Shown one piece after another: positions 1 through 11,012 of a stretch of 64,000 nucleotides of DNA. The position numbers were made by a program, and so were the translations under genes. This DNA is from Motacilla alba alba (Eukaryota > Chordata > Aves > Passeriformes > Motacillidae). A model generated the notes under the pieces. It ran no database searches. It saw only the letters and a list, made by a program, of their open reading frames with translations, and was not told the DNA's origin. The stretch spans positions 4,821,685-4,885,684 of the forward strand of contig NC_052019.1 of the NCBI RefSeq assembly GCF_015832195.1, given 5' to 3'. Position 1 is the stretch's first letter, and each line of letters begins with the position of its first letter.

Positions 1-999
1 GAGCATAGATAACTTTCTTATACAGACATTAATGTCCATAACTTGAAGATTTCACCCCAAGGAGCATTGGGCTACAGTCCCACAGGGACAATTAAATAGA
101 GAAGTTTGTCTTTCTCATTGTCAAGGAGCTATCCTATTTATTGACATTTCTTTTCCTATTATAATTCACACTATTTGTTCTTAATTCAATTATTTCCTGT
201 AAATATTTACTTCCTGTCCAGCTTGACTGAATGTGGACATCATACATTCTCTCCCTTGAGTCTTCTAAGTCCGACACGCAGACACCTGAACAATAAAACA
301 TCCCCTCAAATTAACTCATTGACAAAACACAGGTGCTGAGACCTAAAGATAGAGCCAAACTGATCATGTGTGATTACAGGTAATGCTCCGTCACAAACCT
401 TTCAAGTGTTGTACCAAGAAAGGCAAGCTGGAAATAGGAGGATAATTGTGCTCTTTCTTTAGCATGAGCACATTTCTGCAGTGCTGGAGTAATTGCAGCC
501 TTGCTGTGATATGCAGAAACTTTCTCCGAAGGCAGAAAAAGGCTTTGGAAATTGTAGCCATTCAAGAGATCACTGGGTCTCTATTTCTGTTGCATTTTTA
601 GGAATATAAGCAAATATAAGTTTTAGGCCAGCTTGCAAAAATTAATATAATCTCTGAGATTTGCAAATATTGCTCAGACTTATTTCCTCATCAGGGTTTT
701 TTTTACAAGCAGCTGTAGAATGTTAAGACTTATGGTTTGCACAACAATTATGTCATGCTAGGAACTGCTAGGAGGTTTCTCCCAGAAAGTTACACAGGTA
801 CAAAACCAATCCCACAGACTCTGAAATTCATGAGATTCAGCTGGACTGAAGTATTTATACACTTCTGTGGGTTTGGACACTACTGGTTGGCTTCATCTCT
901 CACAAGTTTAGGGAGCTAAACATTAGAAATAAAAGTTGTTCATTCAGAGTTTGCTCAGATGACAAGATGAGAATTCCTACAAGAGCAAATTCTCTCCTC
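1..999. other. intergenic, nothing recognised
   Basis: AT-rich single-copy-looking DNA. The short open frames on both strands have no signal peptide, domain or codon pattern that suggests a gene. I see no repeat ends until the CR1 fragment that begins near base 1000. Confidence 0.6.
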
Positions 1000-1199
1000 A
1001 TTGGTTACTGAGAGACTTAAGAATTCTTTGCCCAGAGAGGTTGTGGACACTCCATCCCTGGAAGTTTTCCAGGCCAGGCTGGATGGGGCTCTGAGCACCC
1101 TGGGACAGTGGAAGGTGTCCCTGCCCATGGCAGGGGGTTGAAACTGAATGATCTTTAAATTCCCTTCCAATCCAAACCATTCTAGGATTCTATGATCCT
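1000..1199 (+). mobile_element. CR1 LINE 3' fragment
   Basis: The plus strand shows the usual order of an avian CR1 3' end: a segment reading 'cccagagaggttgtgg' from about 1031, 'ccaggctggatgg' near 1074, 'cctgcccatggcaggggg' near 1120, then 'cccttccaatccaaacc' and a terminal 'ttctatgatcct'. Only the last ~200 bases of the element are present, which is normal for 5'-truncated LINE insertions. Open frames over this interval on the minus strand are shadows of the repeat. Exact 5' boundary is uncertain. Confidence 0.9.
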
Positions 1200-4100
1200 A
1201 GCTTTCTTTTTTTTTTAGTAAAAAATATCCCAAAAATAAAAGCCCACAGGGGCCACATTTTTTAGTGTCCTAAAACTCCACTAGTCAATTATGAAGAAAA
1301 TGTTTCAGTGTCCTAAATGAAAGAAAAAAGGGCGAAGTGTAACACATTTAAACTCTGGTGTTTGCAGATGTCACAGGTAAAACTGAAGAATCCAGCTGTG
1401 TCTTCAAATTGTATCTCTAGAGTTAATAAGCTGAGTCTGATTCTTAAGACACTTGCTTTGATATAGGGAAAGCAAAGGAGTCACAGTGATCTGAATTTTT
1501 TCAGATCAAAATTAAAACTCCATATATTTACTAAATGATTCAAAAATATTCCTTTTGAAAAAAAGCTAGTAGACAAAACAATAGTCTTGAAACAAGGCCC
1601 TGAAAATAAGCAAATGTGGCCTGTGTGTACATATTAGTATAATTTTATGCTCCATTTCCAACATGGATATTACAATAATATTTCACACAAATTATAGGTC
1701 AATTTTCACAGAGATGCTGCCCTAAAGGTGCATGAAATTGCATTAGGAGGGGAAATTCACATCATACTTGGCAATCACAATTAAACAGAAAAGTAATGTT
1801 TTAGTAACCTCACAGCTTTGAAAGTGATGGTGGGTTTCATGATGTAAAACTAATGTTCCACCAGGATGCACCAGCTGTAATTAAAATGGTTTGCATTGTT
1901 CCTCACTCTCTGAAACCTTCTATGAATGCTAACACAGGCACCTGCCTTACCAGGGCTGATGCAGTTTTGTTATATTTTCATTTTCCATGCCAAAAAAAAT
2001 TCTTCCTATGCTATTCCCCATGACCTTGTAGCTTTTTCTCATCAATATAAAAACTTGAAGATAATTGCACTTCATTCCTTTTTTGAGGTTTGGCTGTTGT
2101 AGCTGGGGAAAAAATATAAAAAAATAAAGAGAAAAACCATGAAGAAAAGGTCAGGCCAAATTCCCAGATTGCTGGCCCATGGAATGGGCAATCAGTGCTC
2201 CTTCCAATTCCCAAATTCACCTGGCCAGAATCCCTGTGCTCCATACTTCTTATCCTCTGACTCCAGGATTCCAGATGGGCTGAACTAGTGAGAAACATTA
2301 GTCCCAGGGACTGGGATATAATTAAGAGTAGATGATTTCTGGCTCAATTTCTTTGATTTTTTTTAACCCAGAATACATATTTCTGGGCAGCTGATCTGTA
2401 CTGACATCTTTTATATTCCTTTTGCCAAGAAAATTTTCCTCCACTCTTTGTTTTTGTTTGGTAGGTGCCATAAAGAGCAGCTAGGACCTGATTCCTTCTC
2501 TGTGGTAGATTTGTCCTTATATTTGTCTGCTTACTATGTTCCAACTAATCTCAAAAGGCCTGTTTAATTAAGATCTATATAATTAACAGGGCTAATGAAT
2601 GAAGAAGGTGAAATTTCTGGGCTTTGTGGCTGAATAGCTGATAGAGTTTTTATCACTCACTTTTTTATATGACTCAGTTATCTAATATTTTAAAAAAAAA
2701 CACCTCCTTGCATTTCTCAGAGGGCAATTTGAACATAATTCAGCTGCGACTATAAAAAAAAAGAGCAATTATACTCACCTACAGGCTCTCAGTGAAATGA
2801 GAGGTGTGATTTTGTTCAAAAAGTAATTGCCTGATGTAAATGGACTTCCCAGCGAATGCCACCCACACCCCTAATTCTGTGTTTCAGAAAACTACTGCCA
2901 TGCAAACCACAGGAAGTCTGACTAAGAGATCTAATGTCCCCGGATAACATCCACATGAACACAGTTAATCCTTATTTAAATACTCTCAGCCAAACCTTGG
3001 ATTTTCAGATGGCACCATCCTCCTATCCCAGGGGTGCTACCATTACAAATTTAGAGAACAGATAACTAATGAAATGTTTATATCAGTTTCAAGGGTGTGA
3101 TTTATGCTCACCTTTACAGTCTTATCTTGACTGAAATCGATTTTTAATGCACTGTGTAGGTCAGCTCTGAACTGCCAGTCCAAGACTCACTGCTGCGAGA
3201 TGTTGTGGACAGAAGGGGCTCTCCTTGGAGTGTGACAATTTTCCCATTGGTGCTAGGCTGCTGTTTTTCTATTCTATGAAGAAATTACACGTAAAAAAAA
3301 AAAAATTTAAGTCTCTTTAAGAGGCAAGTGATGTTAATCTTTTTTTCTCCAGACATGGAAAATGATAGTTTTGTACTAAATGCTGTGTAGGTGACTGGTA
3401 AAAGTCACGAATGAAGGAATTCATGCATCAGTATTTGAAATCTCATTCACATCTTCCCTTCTCCATAAAAGAAGTGCACCTTCATACCTGCAAAATGTGC
3501 AACAGTCAGATACAACACTACCAAAAAAAAAAAATGTTATGTGCATTTTGTGTCACTGTGTTTGGAAAAATCCTTGGAATAATGAAATAAATGTCTTTTT
3601 CTTTCTCATTAATTTTATCAAAGGAGTCCTACTATGTTTCACAATTGTCTTTATGCTCAGTGCTTTCCAAAACAATGCCCAATTCCTCTGCTCTATAATT
3701 AAAAAAACTCCCACAAATGGATTTTTTTGTTTCCTTTTTTATTTAAAGAATACCCCATAGACTATGAGAGCTACTTCACATAAGAAAAATTCCCATGCTT
3801 ATAACTAAGACAAGTATAAAGCAAACCCCTCATTACATGCTACTCAATATGGTTCACTTTGATTTTTCCTTTATGAGGGAGCAGAATACAGCTTGGCAGG
3901 TCATCTAGTCCTTCACCTGCATCATGGCTGAATCACATTTACCTTTTTTTTTTTTTTTTTTTTTTTGGCAGATGTTTACAGATGTTTTGTTTGTCACAGC
4001 TCACTTAGTGACTTACTGGCAGATTCCACATCCTGGGAACTTCTGTCAGACCTTCTTCTTCACACTAATGAAGGTGGCAGGAAAGCCTCTGGGCAATATT

Positions 4101-4417
4101 GCTGTCCTGGTAGCTGAATGTCCTGAAGCACAGAAGTGGAGAAACTGCTCATGTCTGGATCCACAGGACAGCCTGGAATCACTTTTCTTTGTATGGATCT
4201 CATTTTCTCTCACAGCAGAAGTTGTTGTTGCTCTCCTGTGGGCTCTAAAATAGGAATTTGGTCCTCATAATAAGGGGTTGAGTTGCTCATGCTGATGGAT
4301 AAATAAGAGAACTCTTCAATCTGATTCATGACACATTTAAAGGAGTGGAGCCTGTTGCCTGTTTACTCTGATCGTGGTCTCTGGATCAATAATGTATTAT
4401 TGTCTTTTTTTATTTGC
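1200..4417. other. intergenic, low-complexity runs only
   Basis: No gene or transposon ends recognised. The interval contains A-rich stretches and a pure run of 23 T at 3944-3966. The frame at 3924-4253 reads straight through that T run, giving a poly-Phe stretch, and is not a credible gene. The frames at 2011-2298 (minus) and 3497-3760 (plus) also lack any recognisable domain. Confidence 0.55.
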
Positions 4418-4571
4418 CCAGAGAAGTTGTGGCTGTCCCATCCCTGGAGAGGCCAGGTTGGCCAGGTTGGATGGTTGGATGGGACTTGCAGCAACACGAA
4501 CTAGTGGAGAAGAAAGGAGATTATCCTAAAGTTCTCTTCCAACCCAGGCGATTCTGTGATTCTGGGATTCA
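4418..4571 (+). mobile_element. CR1 LINE 3' fragment
   Basis: Starts at 'gcccagagaagttgtgg' and runs through 'catccctggagaggccagg', 'ctcttccaacccagg' and ends with 'gattctgtgattctggg'. This is the CR1 3' end on the plus strand. The middle is rearranged, with a local duplication of 'ggccaggttgg'-like sequence near 4450-4475. The frame that begins at 4414 is a repeat shadow. Confidence 0.88.
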
Positions 4572-4871
4572 CTTCTCAGTAAGGCTTTTTTTAAAATGCA
4601 AATCTTCATGAGTATTCCTGAACTTTTTTCTTAGATTGACAACCTTCTTTCTTTTTAAATTTTCCTCACCTTTTTATTTATGCATATATATATATTCTTA
4701 CATTTATGTGGATGATCTCAGATTTTCAAAGAAAGACATTGATACAGAGCTCTAACAAACAAAGCATGCTGCCATATCTGGAAAAAGAATCATGGGCTTG
4801 AATCATCTAAAATCAAGGGCTGCTTTAAGCAAACTGGGGGAAACACAGACTTGAAAAAGAGCTTCTTATAA

Positions 4872-4925
4872 GCATAGAATGGTTTGGGTTGGAAGGGACC
4901 TTAGAAATCACCTAACTCCAGATTT
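4872..4925 (-). mobile_element. CR1 LINE extreme 3' end
   Basis: The plus strand reads 'gcatagaatggtttgggttgg' type sequence followed by 'aagggaccttagaaatcacc', the reverse complement of a CR1 3' terminus. Only about 54 bases are recognisable. It lies 50 bases from a second, differently structured CR1 piece in the same orientation. Confidence 0.8.
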
Positions 4926-4976
4926 GTACAGAAATTACCTGATGATTCCTTCCTATTTGTGGTTGCTAGTAGTTTA

Positions 4977-5190
4977 GAACCATAGAATTATAGAATAACT
5001 CCTGGCACTGCACAGGACAACCCCAAGAATCCCACCATGTGCACGAGAACCTTGTCCAAATGCTTCTTGAACTCTCTCAGGTTGGTGCTGTGACCACTGC
5101 CCTGGGGTTCCTGTTTCAGTGCCCAACCACCTCTGGGTGAAGAACTTTTCCTGATATCTAAACCTGCCCTGATCCCGTTTCATACTGGTT
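4977..5190 (-). mobile_element. CR1 LINE 3' fragment, second subfamily
   Basis: Begins with 'accatagaattatagaat' and continues through 'ccaccatgtgcacgag', 'tgcttcttgaactctctcagg', 'gtgcccaaccacctctggg' and 'cctgatatctaaacctgcc'. These are the reverse complement of the C-terminal coding and 3' untranslated part of a CR1 element. Sequence between the termini differs from the other CR1 copies in this window, which suggests another subfamily. The frame on the minus strand at 4974-5183 is the remnant of LINE sequence, not a host gene. Confidence 0.88.
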
Positions 5191-6284
5191 AGAGTGTGTA
5201 TGTCTCAGCTTGCAATCACATGCTGAAACGAAGCCACAGTCTCACCTGAAGTGCTCTTTGTAGGGTGGCTGAAGAATTTTTATTGGGCAGTGTTCAGTCA
5301 CAAGCAGTTCTCCTATATGGTAATTTCCTGTTCTGCCCCAAACTTGTGGCTCACATTGGCACTGATTTCACAATCTGAACTGCACTGCACTAGCCACTAT
5401 AGGAACACTGTGCTTGACAAATGATGAACTTAAACTTCACAACAATGCTATTTTGGGCTTGTCCAGAGCAGTAGGTATTGAAAATCTGTCTGCTGTGATT
5501 TGTTACAGGAGATATCCTGCCCGGTATTCCAAAACCTGCGCTGTGACTTTTATTGCAGAATTTCTCCTGGCATTTATATCCCTTCAGACAGGCAGCTTGC
5601 TCCTCATGTAATGTGAGGACATTACATGAATGCTCCACTCTGAACTCACCATGAATGTGTAGATGTGCCAGTGATACCAGCAGGTGTAACCCCCTAACTC
5701 ACTCTGCAAGGGCTTTATTATTTGTTACAGTGGATGAAATTATACATTAATTCACTTAGAGAAAAAAACAGATGCTTCATAGACAAGACTTCAACTGGGG
5801 CAGTTGAGCCCCAGCTCAACTGCATTACAATGCAGCCCCAGCTGTATTATGATGCCTGTGGCAAAAGTCCCTTTGCCCATCGGAACAGGGGAAGAAATGC
5901 AGTGATCTCTCACCTTCCAGTCCTTTAGGCATGGATAATTCTGCTTATTGCTCAAGTCTAGACTAATGTGTGAAACAAATATTCAGTTATTTATGTGCTT
6001 TATTTGGGATATTCCCCTATTCCTTATGTATGGGCAAAATCACCTGAAAGTTCTTATGAAGTTAGAAAGCAAATAAAACAGAAGCTGGCAATATGATGAC
6101 ACTACAAAGCCGAATTCTATTTTTGTGCTGAACTGAAGGAAAATCTCAACCAGCACTTAACTGTTTGCTAATTAGTGGTTTATTTTGACAGTTATAAACC
6201 AGTTTTGTGCAGTTGAAGTCACTACATTTTAAACGTTCCATAAAAATGCTAAAATTCTTGTCTTTGTCAAAAGTAAAAAAAAAT
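5191..6284. other. intergenic, nothing recognised
   Basis: Short frames occur on both strands at 5390-5928 but carry no recognisable domains. The right edge approaches the 3' end of the ITPRIPL1-like locus. Confidence 0.55.
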
Positions 6285-6299
6285 CTTTAATTTTGCCCC

Positions 6300-6305
6300 T
6301 TTATT
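6300..6305 (-). promoter_or_regulatory. polyadenylation signal AATAAA
   Basis: The plus strand reads TTTATT, so the minus strand carries AATAAA about 180 bases beyond the stop codon of the ITPRIPL1-like frame. The minus strand after it is T-rich rather than A-rich, so there is no genomic poly(A) tail of the kind left by retroposition. It could serve as the 3' end signal of a short 3' UTR; use is not proven. Confidence 0.5.
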
Positions 6306-6482
6306 AGAGTTCAGGCTGACCAGATCCACAGCCCTTCCCTCACTTCCCCTTGTGAGGCACCCTGTCACAGAACATCAGGGTGGCCAGCAGGACCTGTCTT
6401 TCCCAAGCCCATGCTGCAAAAGAGGCTTGTCCTGTACAAGCTGCATGATGGCACTTGAGATGATCCATGGGGAATCTGCTGC

Positions 6483-7454
6483 CTACTCCAGGACTACGAA
6501 GTTGCCTGTTCTGCCTTCATGCACTGCAAAGAACATCTCAGTGCAGCTCTGCTCCTTGGAGGGGCTGCTCACCATGAACTTGCAGGAGCGGGAGCAGGGC
6601 AGCGGTGTCAGGCGCCGCCGCGGCCACTGAGGCAAACGCAGCCAGGCTGAACACAGCAAGTTTTGCACCCAGCTGGAGATTTGCTCCACGTTTAAGTAGA
6701 AGCCTGTGCAGAGGGTTTCTAGGACCAGTGATTTGTGATCCCGCAGCACCTTCTTGCCCCGGCGATGGACAAAACACAAGGAATATCCCAACACATGCTC
6801 CATGGAGCACGTGCACTCCAGCACCACACGGATGTCAGAGCACCTCTCGGGGTGCTGCCTCACAGTGTCCGGCTCCAGGACGAAAGAGTGACCAGGGGGT
6901 GGCCGCAGGAACACGAGCAGCTGGTAGAAGATTCTATTCTCAAAGATACTCCAGGATTCATGACTGCCATCCATTCCTCTGTCTGGGTAAATCTGTGGCA
7001 TTAAAGTCCTCCTGGAAAACTCTCGGCTGATATACAGGAGGTCTCGCACCAGCTGCTTCAGATTCCTGCACGGGTCAGGCAGGTCCTGCACTGGTATTGG
7101 GGTGGATTCAGCCAAAAGCCTGGCACCACTGCGTGCTCTGTTGAGGTTTCGTTTCCCCTTGTTATCATCCTTGCTGCTGAAGGCAAGCTTCCTTTGCCAG
7201 GCCAGCCAGCAGAACTCCACCAGCATGGCCGCTGCAGTGGCCCAAAACAGCCAGTTCTTAAACACATAATGGACAAGGGCTCCTTCCAGGGATGTCATCT
7301 GCTCAACCTCCTGCCACAGCCGTGTCATCTCCTGGTGAAGGAACTCCGTGCGCTGCTGCATCTGTTGTGCCGTGGCCACGTCGGCCTGTGGGTCGTGTGT
7401 CAGCCTGGGCAGGGCGGCCAGCAGGGCCCCCAGGAACGCGACCGCAGCAGCCAT
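6483..7454 (-). CDS. ITPRIPL1-like protein, C-terminally truncated (possible pseudogene)
   Basis: A 323-residue frame that I recognise as inositol 1,4,5-trisphosphate receptor-interacting protein-like 1 (Mab-21-like family). Order seen: a hydrophobic N-terminus (about residues 2-17, signal-peptide-like), a polar helical stretch rich in Q, E and R (about 25-56), a membrane segment (about 65-86), a basic linker (about 90-115), then the first part of a Mab-21-like domain. Family-like motifs include GHSFVLE near 188-194, the ECTC group near 213-216, ETLCTGFYLNV near 246-256 and the SRSCKF patch near 288-293. The start at 7454 is chosen over upstream in-frame codons because it sits in GCCATGG, begins the hydrophobic leader, and follows a splice acceptor. 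Family members usually exceed 500 residues, so the last ~200 are missing: the frame stops after FVVLE, and sequence beyond the stop does not resemble the family. The family is thought to be a membrane protein that modulates IP3-receptor calcium release. Whether this copy is expressed is unknown; a duplicated pseudogene is the main alternative. Confidence 0.8.
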   Translation of the reverse strand: MAAAVAFLGALLAALPRLTHDPQADVATAQQMQQRTEFLHQEMTRLWQEVEQMTSLEGALVHYVFKNWLFWATAAAMLVEFCWLAWQRKLAFSSKDDNKGKRNLNRARSGARLLAESTPIPVQDLPDPCRNLKQLVRDLLYISREFSRRTLMPQIYPDRGMDGSHESWSIFENRIFYQLLVFLRPPPGHSFVLEPDTVRQHPERCSDIRVVLECTCSMEHVLGYSLCFVHRRGKKVLRDHKSLVLETLCTGFYLNVEQISSWVQNLLCSAWLRLPQWPRRRLTPLPCSRSCKFMVSSPSKEQSCTEMFFAVHEGRTGNFVVLE

Positions 7455-7490
7455 GGCCTGTGGCAGGCGGGGGGAAAGGGGGCCAGCAGG
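7455..7490 (-). promoter_or_regulatory. probable 3' splice acceptor before the coding exon
   Basis: Read on the minus strand, a C/T-dominated stretch (complement of the G-rich run at about 7461-7485) ends in CAG at 7460-7458, leaving only GCC before the ATG at 7454. This is a good acceptor with the coding exon beginning at 7457. It fits an ITPRIPL1 layout of one or more noncoding 5' exons plus a single coding exon. The matching donor and first exon were not identified; the GC-richer DNA up to about 7760 is a candidate location. Confidence 0.55.
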
Positions 7491-7802
7491 GAGAGGGAGC
7501 ATGAGACAGAAGCTGCATGGTGTTGGCTCCCACTGTGACCTGTTCTCTGCGATGTCACAGCCACCAGAGCCACATCGCGAGGCTGACAAGCGCCAGACTC
7601 CATCCCCACCCCCTGCTCGGTGGGTTCTGGGCATCACAACACTGAATGCCAACTGACCTACAGGAGCTCCCACTTTGGTGGGTCCCTTGGCAAAGCAGAC
7701 AAACCCTCAATGCCGCCACAGAGAGCCCTGAGCCCCTCTGACCCTCCCCAGTGACAGAGCCCTGCCTGGCCCTGAGGGGATTAGATCTCTTGTTTTTGGC
7801 TT

Positions 7803-7852
7803 AGAAACCCCCCTAGGCATTTGCCCCAGAAACCCCCCTAGGCATTTTCCCC
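7803..7852. repeat. 25-bp tandem duplication
   Basis: Two adjacent 25-base units, 7803-7827 and 7828-7852, each beginning agaaacccccctaggcat, differ at one position (tttgcccc versus ttttcccc). They lie about 350 bases upstream of the ITPRIPL1-like start codon. Confidence 0.95.
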
Positions 7853-8609
7853 AACCTTCATCCTGCCCAGCCCAATCGTGGAACAGAGCAAAAGACTGAA
7901 AAAATCAGATAAAAAAGATTTCACAGACAGAATAAGAAGGGAGCCTTGAGATCGTGCTAAACTTTGATTAAGTTGAGCCTGGGCTTACGGAGGATAAAAT
8001 TTAGTGTGTGTTTCTGCAAAATCTAATAAATATCGACAATCAGCAGAGACACTGACTTGCCTGTTATCTTTATTACTAAGGCAAAGTTTCCTAGAACAAG
8101 GAAAGATTTTGTGCAAGAGATAAGACAATGTATTAGTGGCGCTGTGGGGTGTGAATGAGATGTCCAGCTCTGTCCTGATCTCCAAGACTGAAGTTTAGCT
8201 GACACCTGAAGAGGTCAGTGGCAGACCCTGACTGTCCTGAGAGGACACAGCAGTCCCACACAAGGTGTTTGGAGAATCTGAATTGTTCTGGCCAGGTGTG
8301 CAATAGAGCTTACAAATGTCAGGGGTTTTCTATGGTCCCACAGAGATGGGATTAGTAGAAATTTCTATTTTTGCTGATTGTTTTCAGTCAGAAAGAAGTA
8401 GTTCACACAGAGAGACACATGCAGGCGACTGTGAATGTATCAGCCTGGAGATAACAAAATTCACAGTATGTAGAGACATCACAGCTCAGGGACAGAGGAT
8501 GTGACCTGAGTAAAGCCAGTCCTGTGATTTACAGCTGAAAGGTGCTCTGCAGATACAAAATCTGGGGGTGGGAGCTGAGATCTGGTCCCTGGCAATCTGG
8601 GATAGGATG
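7853..8609. other. intergenic, nothing recognised
   Basis: No domain-bearing frame and no repeat termini seen up to the CR1 fragment near 8610. Confidence 0.55.
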
Positions 8610-8828
8610 AACAGGACAGAGCCTTAAGCTGCAGCAGGGGAGGTTAAGGTTGGACAACAGAAGGAATTTCTTCACATTGGGATGGCCTGTCCAGGGAGGT
8701 GGTGGAGTCACTGTTTGTGGAGAGGCTTAAAGAAAGACTGGATGTGGCATTCAGTGCCATGGTGGTGTTGGGGTGACCTCAATGATCTCAGAGGTCTTTT
8801 CCAACCTAATTGCTTCTGTGATTCTGAG
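8610..8828 (+). mobile_element. CR1 LINE 3' fragment
   Basis: Plus-strand order: 'agctgcagcaggggaggtt', 'ggacaacagaaggaatttct', 'ggtggtggagtcactg', 'gaaagactggatgtggca', 'gatctcagaggtcttttcc' and a terminal 'gcttctgtgattctgag'. This is a CR1-type 3' end, with a middle section (ggcattcagtgccatgg) unlike the 1.0-kb copy, so probably a different subfamily. Confidence 0.85.
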
Positions 8829-10944
8829 GGAATGTTTGGAGTTACAGCACTTACATTAAGTGGAGGCTTAGGGCATTCTCTGTCCTGTTTCCCCCACTGA
8901 AGGATGTCTGAGGGCTGTTTCACTGTTTAGCCCCTTAGTCACTAAAACCTTCCTATAATGATGTTTCTAGCAGATGGTATTATGTGTCCTGTGTCCTGTA
9001 GCTCTCTCAGCCTTGGCACCATGAAAAATCCCCTCCTTTCATTCTTATTTTAATGCTTAATGCAGTTAAGTCTTTTTCCCCAGTAGGCTCAACAAAATGT
9101 AAAACTCATTCCCTTTTTGATTTCTATTTGGTGGAGATATGTGGATATACAAATATATTGGTATTCATGAAATTGAATTTTATCTATTCTTACTCCACCC
9201 CTCATCTCTCCTCTTTCCTCCCTGTATCCATATTTATTGTATTAACTTTATCAGACAACCTTGAATTTTATTGTGCCACCAAAGGAATAATCTATTTCAT
9301 CAGCAGAGGAATGAACCAATCCCGCTGAGGGTTTTTTCCCCATTACAAAAAAACATTTCCCTGGTAAATACTTCTTTTTGGAGTGTTTCCAACAAAGGTG
9401 TTTCCACAGACGTGATTTTCAGTAGCTGAGCACACAGTGTCAACACCAGTATTGATATTTACCAGGACATTTATAGCTTCTGCAGGAAGGAGGCTGTGTG
9501 TGTCTATTTGACTATATGTCATTTAACATATTTTTTCTAAAATCTCTCCATAGAACTGTATTCATCCTTCTAGACTTGATATTAAGGTAACTGGTCAGTG
9601 GATCAAACTCATAAGATAAATTTATGAAAGACATAAACATGAAGAAGCAATTTGGCTGACAGAAAATATGTGTAACCAGGTACAAGGGCAGGCAACAGGA
9701 AACACCCTCTGCTCTGCCTGAAGCCCTCACTGATTCTGTGGCCATACTCCTTCTTTCCATTTTAAAGCAATATAAATTCAAATTAGGGATGAAGTAGCAC
9801 ATCAGAAGGAATGAAAGTAAGCATTGACTGGAATGAAAGTCAGCATTGACCTAGCCTTAGAACCTTACCCACAGAATGTGGGAGACATGTCCCAGAGTTA
9901 GATATCCCAGTATGGCAATAAATTAAGCTCTCCTGATTTTCATAAATTCCAGACCTAGACCAAAAGTTGTAATTTTTGCAAGTTCTTTTGCCGCTAGCCT
10001 TATTTCACTCATACTTCATAATTTTGAGACTGCCGTGACTACTATGGATTTGGAACATATTTTCTCAAATACACAAGCATTGTTGGTGGGAAATAAAATG
10101 TAGGCTCACCCTCAGTTAATTCATAAAGAAGAATCAGAAAACATAAAGATACATTGCAAAGCCTGGGGAGGATATCCTCTAAGAGAGATAAAAAGAGAAA
10201 TCCCTAAAGGATTTAAAAGCATGAATAAAACCAAAATGTTTCTGTCTCTGTCACAGCATGGTATGAAGGATGATTTCTTCAGGCTCTCCCTCCTATCTCT
10301 TTCAGAACAGGACATCTTGTTTGCTTGCTTCAGTCTTTTTGGGGTAACTCTGCTCTTCTGGTGAGTTTTGCCTTACATATACATGGTTTTACAAAATCCT
10401 ATCAAGACTTTGTGTCATATTCCATTCCCCCCTTCAGCGTCACAAAAGGATCCATCTGTAAAATTTCTTCATAAAGGTTTTTTCATAAAGAGAACATCTC
10501 CTGCCCCACTGCACTTTTTTCAAACAGCAGCTGTGCAAGGCTGGCCTCATAATTTTATTTATCTTTATTTTGATGTGAAACACTAACTTAAATAACTCTG
10601 TTGGATTTTTTTGGTGCACCCCTAGGCAACTGTATGCAATATAAACCCCAGAATTTAACACTAAATCCATTTCTTCCCCTTTCCTGGATTCTAAATTCAG
10701 GCTTTTCCAGTTTTATGTGCCCCAGGATATTTAATCACTGTATTTGCTCACGTCTAAGCCATAACTTTTTCTAAGGTATTTCATCACATATATGCTAATG
10801 AAATGTGCCAAACCAGTGTTTGTTCTTTGGATGGTGCATGTCTGGGAGAGATGAAAAAAACTTCCTGATGGAAATTATCTTCATGGAATTTGGACATTCA
10901 AATCCAAGCTGTTTTTTTAAATGTATTCTTAGATATAACTTTAA
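8829..10944. other. intergenic with one small tandem duplication
   Basis: No gene recognised. A 22-bp unit is duplicated in tandem at 9808-9829 and 9830-9851, listed separately. Frames such as 9512-9802 (minus) have no recognisable domain. Confidence 0.55.
9808..9851. repeat. 22-bp tandem duplication
   Basis: Units 9808-9829 and 9830-9851 both follow ggaatgaaagt-agcattgac and differ at two positions (a/c in the middle and t/c at the end). Probably a replication-slippage duplicate. Confidence 0.95.
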
Positions 10945-11012
10945 TCTATCTGTCTATCTCTCTATCTATCTATCTATATGTCTGTCTATCTATCTCTCTC
11001 TCTCTCTCTATC
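10945..11012. repeat. TATC microsatellite grading into TC
   Basis: Imperfect (TCTA)n tract with interruptions tctg and a TC-only section at about 10995-11009. The open frame through it encodes alternating LSIY-type repeats and is an artefact of the microsatellite. Confidence 0.97.

Noticed and set aside
3944..3966. T23 run as a transcription terminator or splice tract
   Set aside because: No RNA gene or exon beside it; ordinary low complexity.
6271..6305. A-run next to the ITPRIPL1-like locus as a retrocopy poly(A) tail
   Set aside because: The run is A on the plus strand, so it is T on the coding strand; it cannot be that locus's tail.
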